Assembly (NCBI RefSeq): GCF_038561935.1
Contig: NZ_CP102770.1
Location: forward strand, 9,052,001 to 9,116,000
DNA from: Myxococcus stipitatus
GTDB lineage: Bacteria > Myxococcota > Myxococcia > Myxococcales > Myxococcaceae
Direction of reading: 5' to 3'
DNA: 64,000 nucleotides
Shown: positions 27,640 through 35,596 of the stretch, in pieces
Position numbering within the stretch: position 1 is the stretch's first letter
Layout of the letters: each line of letters starts with the position of its first letter
The notes under the pieces: model-generated
Seen by the model: the letters and a program-made list of their open reading frames with translations, nothing else
Databases searched by the model: none
Told to the model about the DNA's origin: nothing
Program-made: the position numbers and the translations under genes

Positions 27640-29301
27640 ATGGCCAAGCCCGTCATCCTCGCGGTGGACGACGACACGGAGGTGCTTCGCGCGGTGGAGC
27701 GCGACTTGCGGCGCCAGTATGGCCGCGAGTATCGCGTGCTCAGCGCGGACCGAGGTGACTCCGCGCTGGAGACCGTGCGCAAGCTCCGCCTGCGCGGCGA
27801 CCCGGTGGCGCTCTTCCTCGTGGACCAGCGCATGCCCGGCATGTCCGGCGTGGAGTTCCTGGAGCAGGCCAGGACGCTCTACGACGAGGCCCGGCGCGTG
27901 CTCCTCACCGCGTACGCGGACACGCAGGCCGCCATCCATGCCATCAACGAAGTTCGGCTGGACCACTACCTGCTCAAGCCCTGGGAGCCTCCGGAGGAGC
28001 GCCTCTACCCGGTGCTGACGGACCTGCTCGAGGAGTGGTGGGCACACCACCCGCCGACCTTCGAGGGCATCCGCGTGCTGGGCAACCGCTGGTCTCCGCG
28101 CTCCCACGCGCTGCGCGACTTCCTGGGCAGCAATCAGGTGCCGTACCAATGGCTCGACGTGGAGGCCAGCGAGGAGGGACGGCTGCTGCTCGCACAGGCG
28201 GGAGGCGCGGCGGTGGAGAAGCTCCCGCTGGTGCTCTTCCCGGATGGCACGCGGTTGATGGGGCCCTCCACGCTGGAGGTGGCCGAGCGCATCGGCCTGA
28301 AGGTCCGCGCCACCAAGCCCTTCTACGACCTGGTCATCATCGGTGGAGGTCCCGCGGGGCTCGCCGCCGCCGTGTATGGCGCGTCCGAGGGACTGAGCAC
28401 CGTCATGGTGGAGCGCAGCGCGCCGGGCGGACAGGCGGGCACCAGCTCTCGCATCGAGAACTACCTGGGGTTCCCCGCGGGCCTGAGCGGCTCCGACCTG
28501 GCGCGGCGCGCGGTGGCGCAGGCCGCGCGCTTCGGGGTGGAGATCCTCACGCCGCAGGAGGTGAAGGGCGTGCGCGTGGAGGACCCGTACCGCATCGTCG
28601 CGCTCGCGGATGGAACGGAGCTGAGCTGCCACGCGCTGCTCCTGGCCATGGGCGTGCAGTGGAAGAAGCTGGAGACGCCGGGCATCCCCTCCTTCACGGG
28701 CGCGGGCGTCTACTACGGCTCCTCTCGCACCGAGGCCCTCTCGTGCAAGGACGAGGACGTCTACATCATCGGCGGCGCCAACTCCGCCGGACAGGCCGCG
28801 CTCTACTTCGCGCAGTTCGCGCGACAGGTGACGTTGGTGGTGCGAGGCGACTCGCTGGAGCGAGGCATGTCCCACTACCTGGTGGAGCAGGTGCACTCGC
28901 TGGCCAACGTCACCGTGCTGCTCGACACGGAGGTGACGCGCGTGGAGGGCAATGCCCACCTGGAGCGCCTCACGCTGGCCACGAAGGGACAGCCCGAGCG
29001 CACCGTGCCCGCCAGCACGTTGTTCATCATGATTGGCGCGGTGCCGAGAACGGAGTGGCTGGACGGCCTGGTGGCACGCGACGCGCGCGGCTACATCCTC
29101 ACCGGCCCGGACCTGATGCCCGGCGGCGAGCGGCCCAAGGGGTGGAAGCCCGAGCGCGCGCCGTTCCTGCTGGAGACGAGCGTGCCCGGCATCTTCGCCG
29201 CGGGCGACGTGCGCCATGCGTCCATCAAGCGCGTGGCCTCCGGCGTGGGCGAGGGCTCCATCGCCATCTCCTTCATCCATCAGTACCTGAGTGAGGTGTG
29301 A
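27640..29301 (+). CDS. Response regulator fused to thioredoxin-reductase-like flavoprotein
   Basis: 553 residues in three parts. Residues 1-125 are a receiver domain with D10/D11, phospho-acceptor D62 (LFLVDQRMPG), T90 and K113. Residues about 145-220 look like a thioredoxin/glutaredoxin fold without its Cys pair. Residues 228-553 are a low-molecular-weight thioredoxin reductase fold: FAD loop VIIGGGPAGLAAA, PGGQAGTSSRIENY, NAD(P) loop IIGGANSAGQAA and GIFAAGDVR. The CxxC that reduces thioredoxin is absent: that place reads GVYYGSSRTEAL. It may therefore sense NAD(P)H or flavin state, or use another acceptor. The histidine kinase gene follows after one base and is its likely partner. Confidence 0.87.
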   Translation: MAKPVILAVDDDTEVLRAVERDLRRQYGREYRVLSADRGDSALETVRKLRLRGDPVALFLVDQRMPGMSGVEFLEQARTLYDEARRVLLTAYADTQAAIHAINEVRLDHYLLKPWEPPEERLYPVLTDLLEEWWAHHPPTFEGIRVLGNRWSPRSHALRDFLGSNQVPYQWLDVEASEEGRLLLAQAGGAAVEKLPLVLFPDGTRLMGPSTLEVAERIGLKVRATKPFYDLVIIGGGPAGLAAAVYGASEGLSTVMVERSAPGGQAGTSSRIENYLGFPAGLSGSDLARRAVAQAARFGVEILTPQEVKGVRVEDPYRIVALADGTELSCHALLLAMGVQWKKLETPGIPSFTGAGVYYGSSRTEALSCKDEDVYIIGGANSAGQAALYFAQFARQVTLVVRGDSLERGMSHYLVEQVHSLANVTVLLDTEVTRVEGNAHLERLTLATKGQPERTVPASTLFIMIGAVPRTEWLDGLVARDARGYILTGPDLMPGGERPKGWKPERAPFLLETSVPGIFAAGDVRHASIKRVASGVGEGSIAISFIHQYLSEV

Positions 29302-29302
29302 C

Positions 29303-30334
29303 ATGTCCGGGGACGAGAAGGAGCCCCAGGAGCGGCTGCGATGTCTGGAGGGCGCGCTGCTGCGGCAGGAGAAGCTGGCCGCACTGGGCCGTCACGCCGC
29401 GGGCCTCGCGCACGAGATGAACAACCCCGCCTCCGCGGGCCGCCGCGCCACCGAGCAGCTCACCCAGGCCATGGACGCGCAGGAGGACCTCTCGCTGGAG
29501 CTGGACCGGTGGAAGCTGACGCCAGCGCAGCGACAGGAGCTGCTGCGCACCTGCCGGCAGAGCCAGGGCCGAGGCGCCACCCAGGACATGGACCCGCTCA
29601 CCCGAGGCGACGCGGAGGACGCGCTGGCCACGTGGATGGATGCCCGAGGCGTGGTGAACGCGTGGGACCTGGCGCCCACGCTGCTGGACGCGGCCATCGG
29701 ACAGGAGAAGCTGGAGCCGCTCGCACAAGCCCTTCCCGCCGAGGCACTCCCGGATGCACTCGCGTGGCTGGAGGCGCTGGTGCGCACACGAGCGCTGCTG
29801 ACGGAGGTGCGGCAGAGCACCACGCGGCTGTCGGAGCTGGCCGGCGCGGTGAAGTCCTTCACCCACGCGGGCAAGGAGCACCCCGAGCCCGTGGACGTGC
29901 ACGAGGGCCTGGAGAACACGCTGCTGCTCCTCAACTACAAGCTGAAGCACGGCGTCGAGGTGAAGCGCGACTACGACCGGAGCCTGCCGCGCATCCAGGC
30001 CCTGCCGGGGATGCTCAACCACGTGTGGACGAACCTCATCGACAACGCCATCGACGCGATGGGGGGCAAGGGGCACCTCGTCGTGCGCACCGCGCGCGAG
30101 GGCGACTCGCTGCTCGTGGAGGTGGTGGATGACGGACCCGGGGTTCCGCCGGAGCTGCTGGAGCGCATCTGGGAGCCCTTCTTCACCACCAAGCCCATGG
30201 GCCACGGCACGGGCCTGGGCCTGGACATCATCCGCCGCGTCGTCGTGGAGCGTCACCACGGCGACGTGCGCGTGGAGTCACGCCCGGGCCACACGTCATT
30301 CCAGGTGCGCTTGCCGCTCGGGACCGCGGCATAG
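29303..30334 (+). CDS. Histidine kinase, soluble, probable partner of the redox regulator
   Basis: 343 residues, no membrane segment. The H box reads GLAHEMNNPAS with the phospho-accepting His at 37. A ~150-residue segment between the H box and the ATPase contains WMDARGVVNAWDLAPTL, also found in the two kinases at 31773 and 33554. The ATPase has the N box WTNLIDNAIDAMGG, DDGPGVPPE and GTGLGLDIIRRVV. The ATG follows the stop of the response-regulator fusion by one base, with GAGG five bases upstream, so both are made from one message. Confidence 0.9.
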   Translation: MSGDEKEPQERLRCLEGALLRQEKLAALGRHAAGLAHEMNNPASAGRRATEQLTQAMDAQEDLSLELDRWKLTPAQRQELLRTCRQSQGRGATQDMDPLTRGDAEDALATWMDARGVVNAWDLAPTLLDAAIGQEKLEPLAQALPAEALPDALAWLEALVRTRALLTEVRQSTTRLSELAGAVKSFTHAGKEHPEPVDVHEGLENTLLLLNYKLKHGVEVKRDYDRSLPRIQALPGMLNHVWTNLIDNAIDAMGGKGHLVVRTAREGDSLLVEVVDDGPGVPPELLERIWEPFFTTKPMGHGTGLGLDIIRRVVVERHHGDVRVESRPGHTSFQVRLPLGTAA

Positions 30335-30368
30335 CGCTCGCGAGGTCGGCGCACGGGGCCCCTGGCGC

Positions 30369-30809
30369 TCAGCCCACAAGAGACGCGCTTGTGCGGACCC
30401 CACCGCGAGCCCGACGACCCGCCACCGGACGCGTCGCGAGTCGACGGCCGACATCCGCGATGGCCTGGACAATGGGAATCAGCTCTCGACCCAGGTCGGT
30501 GAGCGTGTACTCGGCGGAAGCCGGCGTGGTGGGCGTGAGGGTGCGCGCGATGACACCCCGCGCTTCGAGTTCTCGGAGCCGCTGGCTGAGCACTCGCGCG
30601 GAGACGTTCGGGATGTCGATGCGCAGCTCACCGAAGCGCCGCGCACGCGCACTCAAGAAGTAGATGACGTGTGGAGCCCAGGCTCCGCCGAGCAGCGCCA
30701 TCGAGCGGTTGAGCGGGCATTCCTCCGTCACCCCCGAGCCCTTGCCGCGTTGGCGCCGGTCGATGTCGACGGGAGGTGTTGCTGGATTCTTCCTGACCTT
30801 GAGCGCCAT
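30369..30809 (-). CDS. HxlR-family transcriptional regulator
   Basis: 146 residues. A winged helix spans about 30-120 with the family pattern ECPLNRSMALLGGAWAPHVIYFL, FGELRIDIPNVSARVLSQRLRELE and EYTLTDLGREL. The single Cys at about residue 31 is in the position of the conserved redox-sensing Cys of HxlR-type regulators such as YodB. The N-terminus is about 25 residues longer than usual and basic; an internal start is possible. It is divergent from the NmrA-like gene, and a palindrome just upstream of its own start suggests self-control. Confidence 0.88.
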   Translation of the reverse strand: MALKVRKNPATPPVDIDRRQRGKGSGVTEECPLNRSMALLGGAWAPHVIYFLSARARRFGELRIDIPNVSARVLSQRLRELEARGVIARTLTPTTPASAEYTLTDLGRELIPIVQAIADVGRRLATRPVAGRRARGGVRTSASLVG

Positions 30810-30812
30810 GTC

Positions 30813-30830
30813 GGTAACCGTGAGGTTACT
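30813..30830. promoter_or_regulatory. Probable HxlR operator
   Basis: GTAACC (30814-30819) and GGTTAC (30824-30829) form a perfect inverted repeat around a 4-base spacer, four bases upstream of the HxlR start codon. HxlR dimers bind such short GTAA/TTAC palindromes. Position and symmetry suggest autoregulation and control of the divergent gene. Confidence 0.55.
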
Positions 30831-30879
30831 GGAAAGCCCATCGCCCTCGCGTTGTCCACTGTCTCTTCGTCACCTCGGC

Positions 30880-30893
30880 CGCTATCGATAGCG
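30880..30893. promoter_or_regulatory. 14-base perfect palindrome upstream of the NmrA-like gene
   Basis: CGCTATCGATAGCG is fully self-complementary. It lies 25 bases before the NmrA-like start codon, in a place suited for an operator at or below the transcription start. It differs from the GTAACC palindrome, so a second regulator may act here. Confidence 0.45.
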
Positions 30894-30918
30894 CGAACCC
30901 TTTCGGTGGAGCGGTCGA

Positions 30919-31758
30919 ATGTTCGTGGTGATTGGCGCGACGGGAAACGTGGGGCGTGAGCTGGTCCAGCTGTTGTCGGAGGCGGGAGAGGAAGTGGTCG
31001 CGGTGGCACGCCATGCGGGCGCGCCAGTGCCTTCGTCGAAGGTCCGCCAGGTCCAGGCGGACATGTCGGCTCCGGAGTCCCTCGCGCCACATCTGCGAGG
31101 CGCAACGGGTGTCTTCCTGCTCGTCCCCGGCGCGGGCGCGGGCCTGGACGCTCGTGCCTTGCGGACGGTGTTCGAGGCCGCGGGGGTGAAGCGGCTGGTG
31201 GTGCTGTCGTCCATGGCCGTCGGCACGCGCCCCTCGGCCCCGTCGCATGCGCCGCTTCGCGATATCGAAGCCATCTTCCGGGAGTCGTCACTGCGCTGCA
31301 CGTTCCTCCGGCCCTCGGGCTTCGCGTCGAACGCGTTCGCCTGGGCGGGCCCGGTGCGCACCGAGCGCGGTGTCGCCGCGCCCTTCGCCGATGTGGCGCT
31401 GCCCGTCGTGGACCCGGCGGACATCGCGGCGGTCGCCGCCCGCGTCCTCCGCGAGGAGGGACACGCCGGCAAGGTGTACGTGCTCACCGGCCCCGAGGCC
31501 ATCTCTCCACGCCAGCAAGCCGCCGTCCTCTCCGAGGCCGTGGGAGCCCCGCTGCGCTTCATGGAGTGGAGCCGTGACGAGGCGCTCGCCATGATGAAGC
31601 GGTTCATGCCCGAGCCCGTCGCCGAGGGAACCCTCGACATCCTGGGCACGCCGACGGACGACGAGCGGCGCGTCAGCCCGGATGTGGAGCGGGTGCTGGG
31701 GCGGCCCGCGAACCCGTTCTCCGCGTGGGTCGGTCGCAACATCGCCGCGTTCCGCTGA
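30919..31758 (+). CDS. NmrA/SDR-type NAD(P)-binding protein, possible quinone oxidoreductase
   Basis: 279 residues. The Rossmann loop is VIGATGNVGRELVQLL at the extreme N-terminus, followed by an Arg (AVARHAG) that favours NADP. The later pattern (GVFLLVPGAGAG, LVVLSSMAVG, TFLRPSGFASNAF, VVDPADIAAVAARVL) is that of the atypical SDR group containing NmrA and QorB-like NAD(P)H:quinone reductases. No catalytic Tyr-Lys pair is visible, so it may be enzyme or sensor. Divergently paired with HxlR, a common arrangement for quinone/electrophile-response genes. Confidence 0.85.
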   Translation: MFVVIGATGNVGRELVQLLSEAGEEVVAVARHAGAPVPSSKVRQVQADMSAPESLAPHLRGATGVFLLVPGAGAGLDARALRTVFEAAGVKRLVVLSSMAVGTRPSAPSHAPLRDIEAIFRESSLRCTFLRPSGFASNAFAWAGPVRTERGVAAPFADVALPVVDPADIAAVAARVLREEGHAGKVYVLTGPEAISPRQQAAVLSEAVGAPLRFMEWSRDEALAMMKRFMPEPVAEGTLDILGTPTDDERRVSPDVERVLGRPANPFSAWVGRNIAAFR

Positions 31759-31772
31759 CGGGTGTCTCTCGG

Positions 31773-33311
31773 TCAGGCGCCGCGCAGCTCATCGGGCTCG
31801 AGATGCTGGCGCGCCACCGCGGGACGCGGACGCGCGGGCTCGGGGATGAACGCCCCCTCGAGCTCGAAGGGCAGACGAACCTGGAAGCGCGTCCACCCCG
31901 GCTGCGACGCGACGGACACCTCGCCCCGATGGAGCATCGACACCACGCGGTGGGTGATGCTCAGCCCCAACCCCGTCCCCTCCCCCACGCCCTTCGTGGT
32001 GAAGAACGGGTCGAAGATGCGCGGCAGCACCTCCTCGGGGATGCCGGGCCCGTCGTCTTCGACCTCGACCACCACGTGGTCCCCGTCTCGCTGCGTGCGC
32101 AACGTCAGCGTCCCTCCGCCGCTCTCCTTGATGGCGTCGGCCGCGTTCTCGATGAGGCTGGTCCACACCTGATTCAGCTCCGTGCCGTACGCGGTGATGG
32201 CGGGGATGCTCCGGTCATACTCGCGCTTCACCTCGATGCCGCGCAGCCGATGGGCCAGCACGGCCAGCGTGCTCTCCAACCCGTCGTGCACATCCACGCG
32301 CTGCAACGGCGCTTCATCCAGGTACGTGTACGCGCGGGCCGCGTTCACCAGCGAGGCGATGCGCCCCCCGGCCTGCCCCACCTCCTCCAGCAGCACCGAG
32401 ATTCCACGCGTCGCCGCCACCCAGCGCAGCGTGCCCTTCAGCACCTCGCCCGTCAGCGGCGACAGCTCATGCTCCAGTCGCTCGAGCGACAGCCCCGACT
32501 CCACCAGCTCCGGCGCCAGCACCCACGCCTCCTCCACCCCCCGCGCATCCAGCCAGCGCGCCAGCGCGTCCTCGTCGTCTCCCCGGTCCAGCGGACTGCG
32601 AGCCATGGGCTCCAGCGAAGAGGCCCTCGACTCCAGCGCGCGGACCTGCGGCTCGGACAGGGTGCGGCAGTCGAGCGACAGGGCCAGCGCGGGGAGCTCG
32701 CGCAGCCGGTCGGCCAGCGCGCGCACGCCTCGCATCACCGCGGACACGGGGTTGTTCAGCTCATGCGCCAGCCCCGCGGCCAGCGTGCCGAGTGACGCCA
32801 GCTTCTCCTGTTGAAGCGAGATGGACTGGAGCGACTTCATGCGCTCGGCCATCTTCTTGAGAATCTCCCGGTGCGCCGTGGGGCACTCCGCGAGCATCCG
32901 CCAGAAGGCCTGGTTCGACAGGCGCAACAGCCGGCAGTGGGTGATGGCGCGGCTGCTCGCGAGGAAGCACTGGCCCAACAAGAGCGGCACCTCGCCGAAG
33001 AAGTCTCCCGCCCCGAAGACGGAGATGAGCGTCTCCACGCCGCCCACCGTCTTGGTGATGCGCAGCGAGCCCTCCAGGATGAGATAGAAGGCGGAGGGCT
33101 CGCCCTCTCGACCCAGCCACTCCCGCGGCTGGAGCTCGATGAGGGTGGACTCGCCGCGCACCCACTCGGCCTCCTCCGCCTCCACCTCGGCGAAGATGGA
33201 GATGGTCCGCAGCTCCTCCAGGAAGCGGGACGACGCCATGGCGCCACGCGAGTGCTCCCTCGGCGCTCCGAGGGACTCCGTGCGCGACTGTGGAGCGGCT
33301 CGAGGCTCCAT
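31773..33311 (-). CDS. Cyclic-nucleotide-domain histidine kinase
   Basis: 512 residues from the ATG at 33311, which has AAGGAG eight bases upstream; open frame further upstream is not needed. Residues about 28-145 are a cNMP-binding domain (ISIFAEVEAEEAEWV, GEPSAFYLILEGSLRI, FGAGDFFGEVPLLLG). The H box is GLAHELNNPVSAV with His 183. The segment WLDARGVEEAWVLAPEL identifies the same family as the kinases at 29303 and 33554. ATPase: N box WTSLIENAADAI, DDGPGIPEE, GTGLGLSITHRVV. Soluble. It diverges from the 33554 gene across a 242-base gap. Confidence 0.9.
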   Translation of the reverse strand: MEPRAAPQSRTESLGAPREHSRGAMASSRFLEELRTISIFAEVEAEEAEWVRGESTLIELQPREWLGREGEPSAFYLILEGSLRITKTVGGVETLISVFGAGDFFGEVPLLLGQCFLASSRAITHCRLLRLSNQAFWRMLAECPTAHREILKKMAERMKSLQSISLQQEKLASLGTLAAGLAHELNNPVSAVMRGVRALADRLRELPALALSLDCRTLSEPQVRALESRASSLEPMARSPLDRGDDEDALARWLDARGVEEAWVLAPELVESGLSLERLEHELSPLTGEVLKGTLRWVAATRGISVLLEEVGQAGGRIASLVNAARAYTYLDEAPLQRVDVHDGLESTLAVLAHRLRGIEVKREYDRSIPAITAYGTELNQVWTSLIENAADAIKESGGGTLTLRTQRDGDHVVVEVEDDGPGIPEEVLPRIFDPFFTTKGVGEGTGLGLSITHRVVSMLHRGEVSVASQPGWTRFQVRLPFELEGAFIPEPARPRPAVARQHLEPDELRGA

Positions 33312-33553
33312 GCGATGGGCTCCTTCCGGCCTGCGTTCCCTCAACATTGCGCCCCGCCCAGGCCTCTCGCCGACGGCCACGCTCCACCGTCCGCCACCCG
33401 GCCGGACGTGCGGCCCCCTTCCCCGAGCCACCAGGCAGCGGCTCCCTGCCCTCGTCCGGCGAGGCCCCCACGCCTCGAATCGGCCAATTCCGTGCCTCCG
33501 ACTCAGGAGAAGATGGACACCCTTCGTGGGACCCAGGCAGCATCCACGGACAC

Positions 33554-34942
33554 ATGGGAAGCGAGGACATCGTCACAGCGCTGCGCCGGGTTCCGCTGTT
33601 CTCCCGGCTGGGCGACGAGCAGCTCCACTGGGTGGCCAGCCACGGCCGTCAGCTTCACTTCCCCGCGGGGACTCGCGTCGCCGTGCAGGGAGACCCGGCG
33701 GACGGGCTCTCCATCATCCTCGAGGGCCGCACGGAGTGGACCCGCAAGGTGGGAGAGCAGGAGGCCCCCACGGGCGCGCTGGAGGCGGGCGAGGTCTTCG
33801 GAGAGGTCATCCTCTTCCTCAACGCGCCCTACCCCACCACCGGCCACGCGAGCACGGATGTGCGCCTGCTCCGGCTGGAGCCCGCGGCCTTCTGGGAGCT
33901 GCTCCGACAAGCGCCCGTGCTGGGGCGAGGCCTCATGGAGGTGGCCGCCCAGCGCACCCAGGCCCAGGAGGTCGTGTCCACGCAGCAGCCCGGGCCGCTG
34001 TCTCCGGGGCAGATGGTGGCGGGGCTCGCCCCCGAGCTGAGCAACCCCGCGTCGTCCGCGAACCGCAGCGCCGCCCGGCTGCGAGACACGCTGCGCCTGG
34101 TGTCCGCGCGAGCCATGGCGCTGGGTCAGCACGGGCTGTCCTCCGCGCAGCGAGGCGCGCTCCTCGCCCTGCCTCGGGAGGCCGCGGACCGGGCCCGCGC
34201 CACGCCCGCGCTGGAGCCCCTGGCGCGGACGCTGCGCGAGGAGGAGGTGGGCTCGTGGCTGGAGCTTCGCGGCATGGCGGACGCGTGGGACGTGGCGCCC
34301 GCGCTGGTGGCTTCGGGCCTGGATGGCGCGTGGCTGGACTCGGTGGCGCGCCGCGTGGGTGAGGCGCTCCTGCGCGACACCCTCTCCTGGCTGGTGGCCG
34401 CGGTGAGCGGTGACGTGCTCCTGGCGGAAGTGGAGCGCGGCAGTGCCCGGGTCTCCGCGCTGGTGGAGGCGGTGAAGGCCTACAGCTTCATGGACCGCGC
34501 CCCCGCGGCGGAGGTGGATGTCCACGAGGGGCTGGAGGGCGCGCTGGCCGTGCTCTCGCATCGGCTGACGGGGGGCAACGTCGCGGTGGTGCGGCAGTAC
34601 GCGCCGTCGGCGCCCAAGCTCCGGGGTGAGCAGGGCGCGCTCGACGAGGCGTGGACGCAGCTGGTGTTGAACGCGCTGGAGGCGCTGGGTGAGCGCGGCG
34701 GGACGCTGCGGCTGCGCACGTGGACGGAGCCGGAGAAGGTGGTGGTGGAGGTGGCGGATGACGGCCCCGGCATTCCCCGGGACTTGATGCCGCGCATCTT
34801 CGAGCCCTTCTTCAGCACGAAGCCCAACGCGGCGGGCCTGGGGTTGGACATCAGCCGGCGCATCATCGAGCGGCACGGCGGCGACGTGCGCGTCCTCTCC
34901 GAGCCGGGCAACACCCGCGTGCAGGTGCGGCTGCCCGCGTAG
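33554..34942 (+). CDS. Cyclic-nucleotide-domain kinase homologue lacking the H-box histidine
   Basis: 462 residues from the ATG at 33554; no good ribosome site, so the start is provisional. Residues 5-125 are a cNMP-binding domain (LFSRLGDEQLHWVASHG, DGLSIILEGRTEW, LEAGEVFGEVILFL). The H-box region reads GLAPELSNPASS: the expected His is Pro 160 (codon CCC at 34031-34033, one base from CAC). The shared segment appears as WLELRGMADAWDVAPAL. The ATPase domain is intact (VLNALEALGERGG, DDGPGIPRD, GLGLDISRRII). It cannot autophosphorylate at the usual place; it may act as a regulator of its relatives or phosphorylate another kinase's receiver. Confidence 0.88.
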   Translation: MGSEDIVTALRRVPLFSRLGDEQLHWVASHGRQLHFPAGTRVAVQGDPADGLSIILEGRTEWTRKVGEQEAPTGALEAGEVFGEVILFLNAPYPTTGHASTDVRLLRLEPAAFWELLRQAPVLGRGLMEVAAQRTQAQEVVSTQQPGPLSPGQMVAGLAPELSNPASSANRSAARLRDTLRLVSARAMALGQHGLSSAQRGALLALPREAADRARATPALEPLARTLREEEVGSWLELRGMADAWDVAPALVASGLDGAWLDSVARRVGEALLRDTLSWLVAAVSGDVLLAEVERGSARVSALVEAVKAYSFMDRAPAAEVDVHEGLEGALAVLSHRLTGGNVAVVRQYAPSAPKLRGEQGALDEAWTQLVLNALEALGERGGTLRLRTWTEPEKVVVEVADDGPGIPRDLMPRIFEPFFSTKPNAAGLGLDISRRIIERHGGDVRVLSEPGNTRVQVRLPA

Positions 34943-34963
34943 CCGCTCGCGGCGAGATGTCAT

Positions 34964-34977
34964 CCGGCGCACGCCGG
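34964..34977 (+). terminator. Short hairpin after the His-less kinase gene
   Basis: CCGGCG (34964-34969) and CGCCGG (34972-34977) are separated by two bases, 21 bases after the stop. A separate 12-base palindrome TCCACCGGTGGA follows at 34983-34994. Either may end transcription or bind a regulator of the gene starting at 35099. Confidence 0.35.
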
Positions 34978-35098
34978 GAGCATCCACCGGTGGACGAAAG
35001 CCGGGCCGCGAGCGTCATGCCGTGTACGACCGCGAGGAAGTCCCTGGCCCAGGGAGATATGCGGCGATGGAGTGCGCCCACGACAAGGGGAGCACTTC

Positions 35099-35596
35099 AT
35101 GTCCGGCGAAATCCAGGGCGCCTGGTTCAAGGCCATCATCGGCTCGATGACAGCGGCGTCCTCGCGCTTTCCGGCGCATCAGCGAACCATCAACAGCATG
35201 CAGGACGAGACCTGGTACGACTGGGAGGAATACCTCCGCATGCTGGGTGAGCTTCACGCCGCGCTGGGAGACCGCGCGGTGGAGGCCATCGCCCAGCGCT
35301 CTGCGATGCGCACCCTGCCGATTGCGCGCGCGCGGGGCTTCGACTCGGTGGAGAAGATTTTCGGCGACTTCGACGCGGTGCTGCGCAGCCTGGTGCGAGA
35401 CCTGCCCGTGGCGGACAGCGCGCGCACGGTCGCCTTCATGCCGCTGGCGGCGGAGCTGGAGAGTGGCTCGCGCCTGCCGGCCCCGCTGCTGCTGGGCACC
35501 TTCCGAGGCTTCCTGATGGGCTTCGGCAAGATTGTCACCGAGGCGAAGATGACGCCTCGGCACGGGCTGCGGCGCTACTCGCTCAAGTGGATGTGA
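35099..35596 (+). CDS. Hypothetical protein, soluble
   Basis: 165 residues. The ATG is preceded by AAGGGGAG six bases upstream. Predicted mainly helical; conspicuous stretches are QDETWYDWEEYLRMLGELH and RGFLMGFGKIVTEAK. No signal peptide, membrane helix or motif that I recognise. Its size and pattern recall small myxobacterial paralogous families, but I cannot assign it. Its last 14 bases overlap the end of the convergent YjdF-like gene. Confidence 0.65.
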   Translation: MSGEIQGAWFKAIIGSMTAASSRFPAHQRTINSMQDETWYDWEEYLRMLGELHAALGDRAVEAIAQRSAMRTLPIARARGFDSVEKIFGDFDAVLRSLVRDLPVADSARTVAFMPLAAELESGSRLPAPLLLGTFRGFLMGFGKIVTEAKMTPRHGLRRYSLKWM

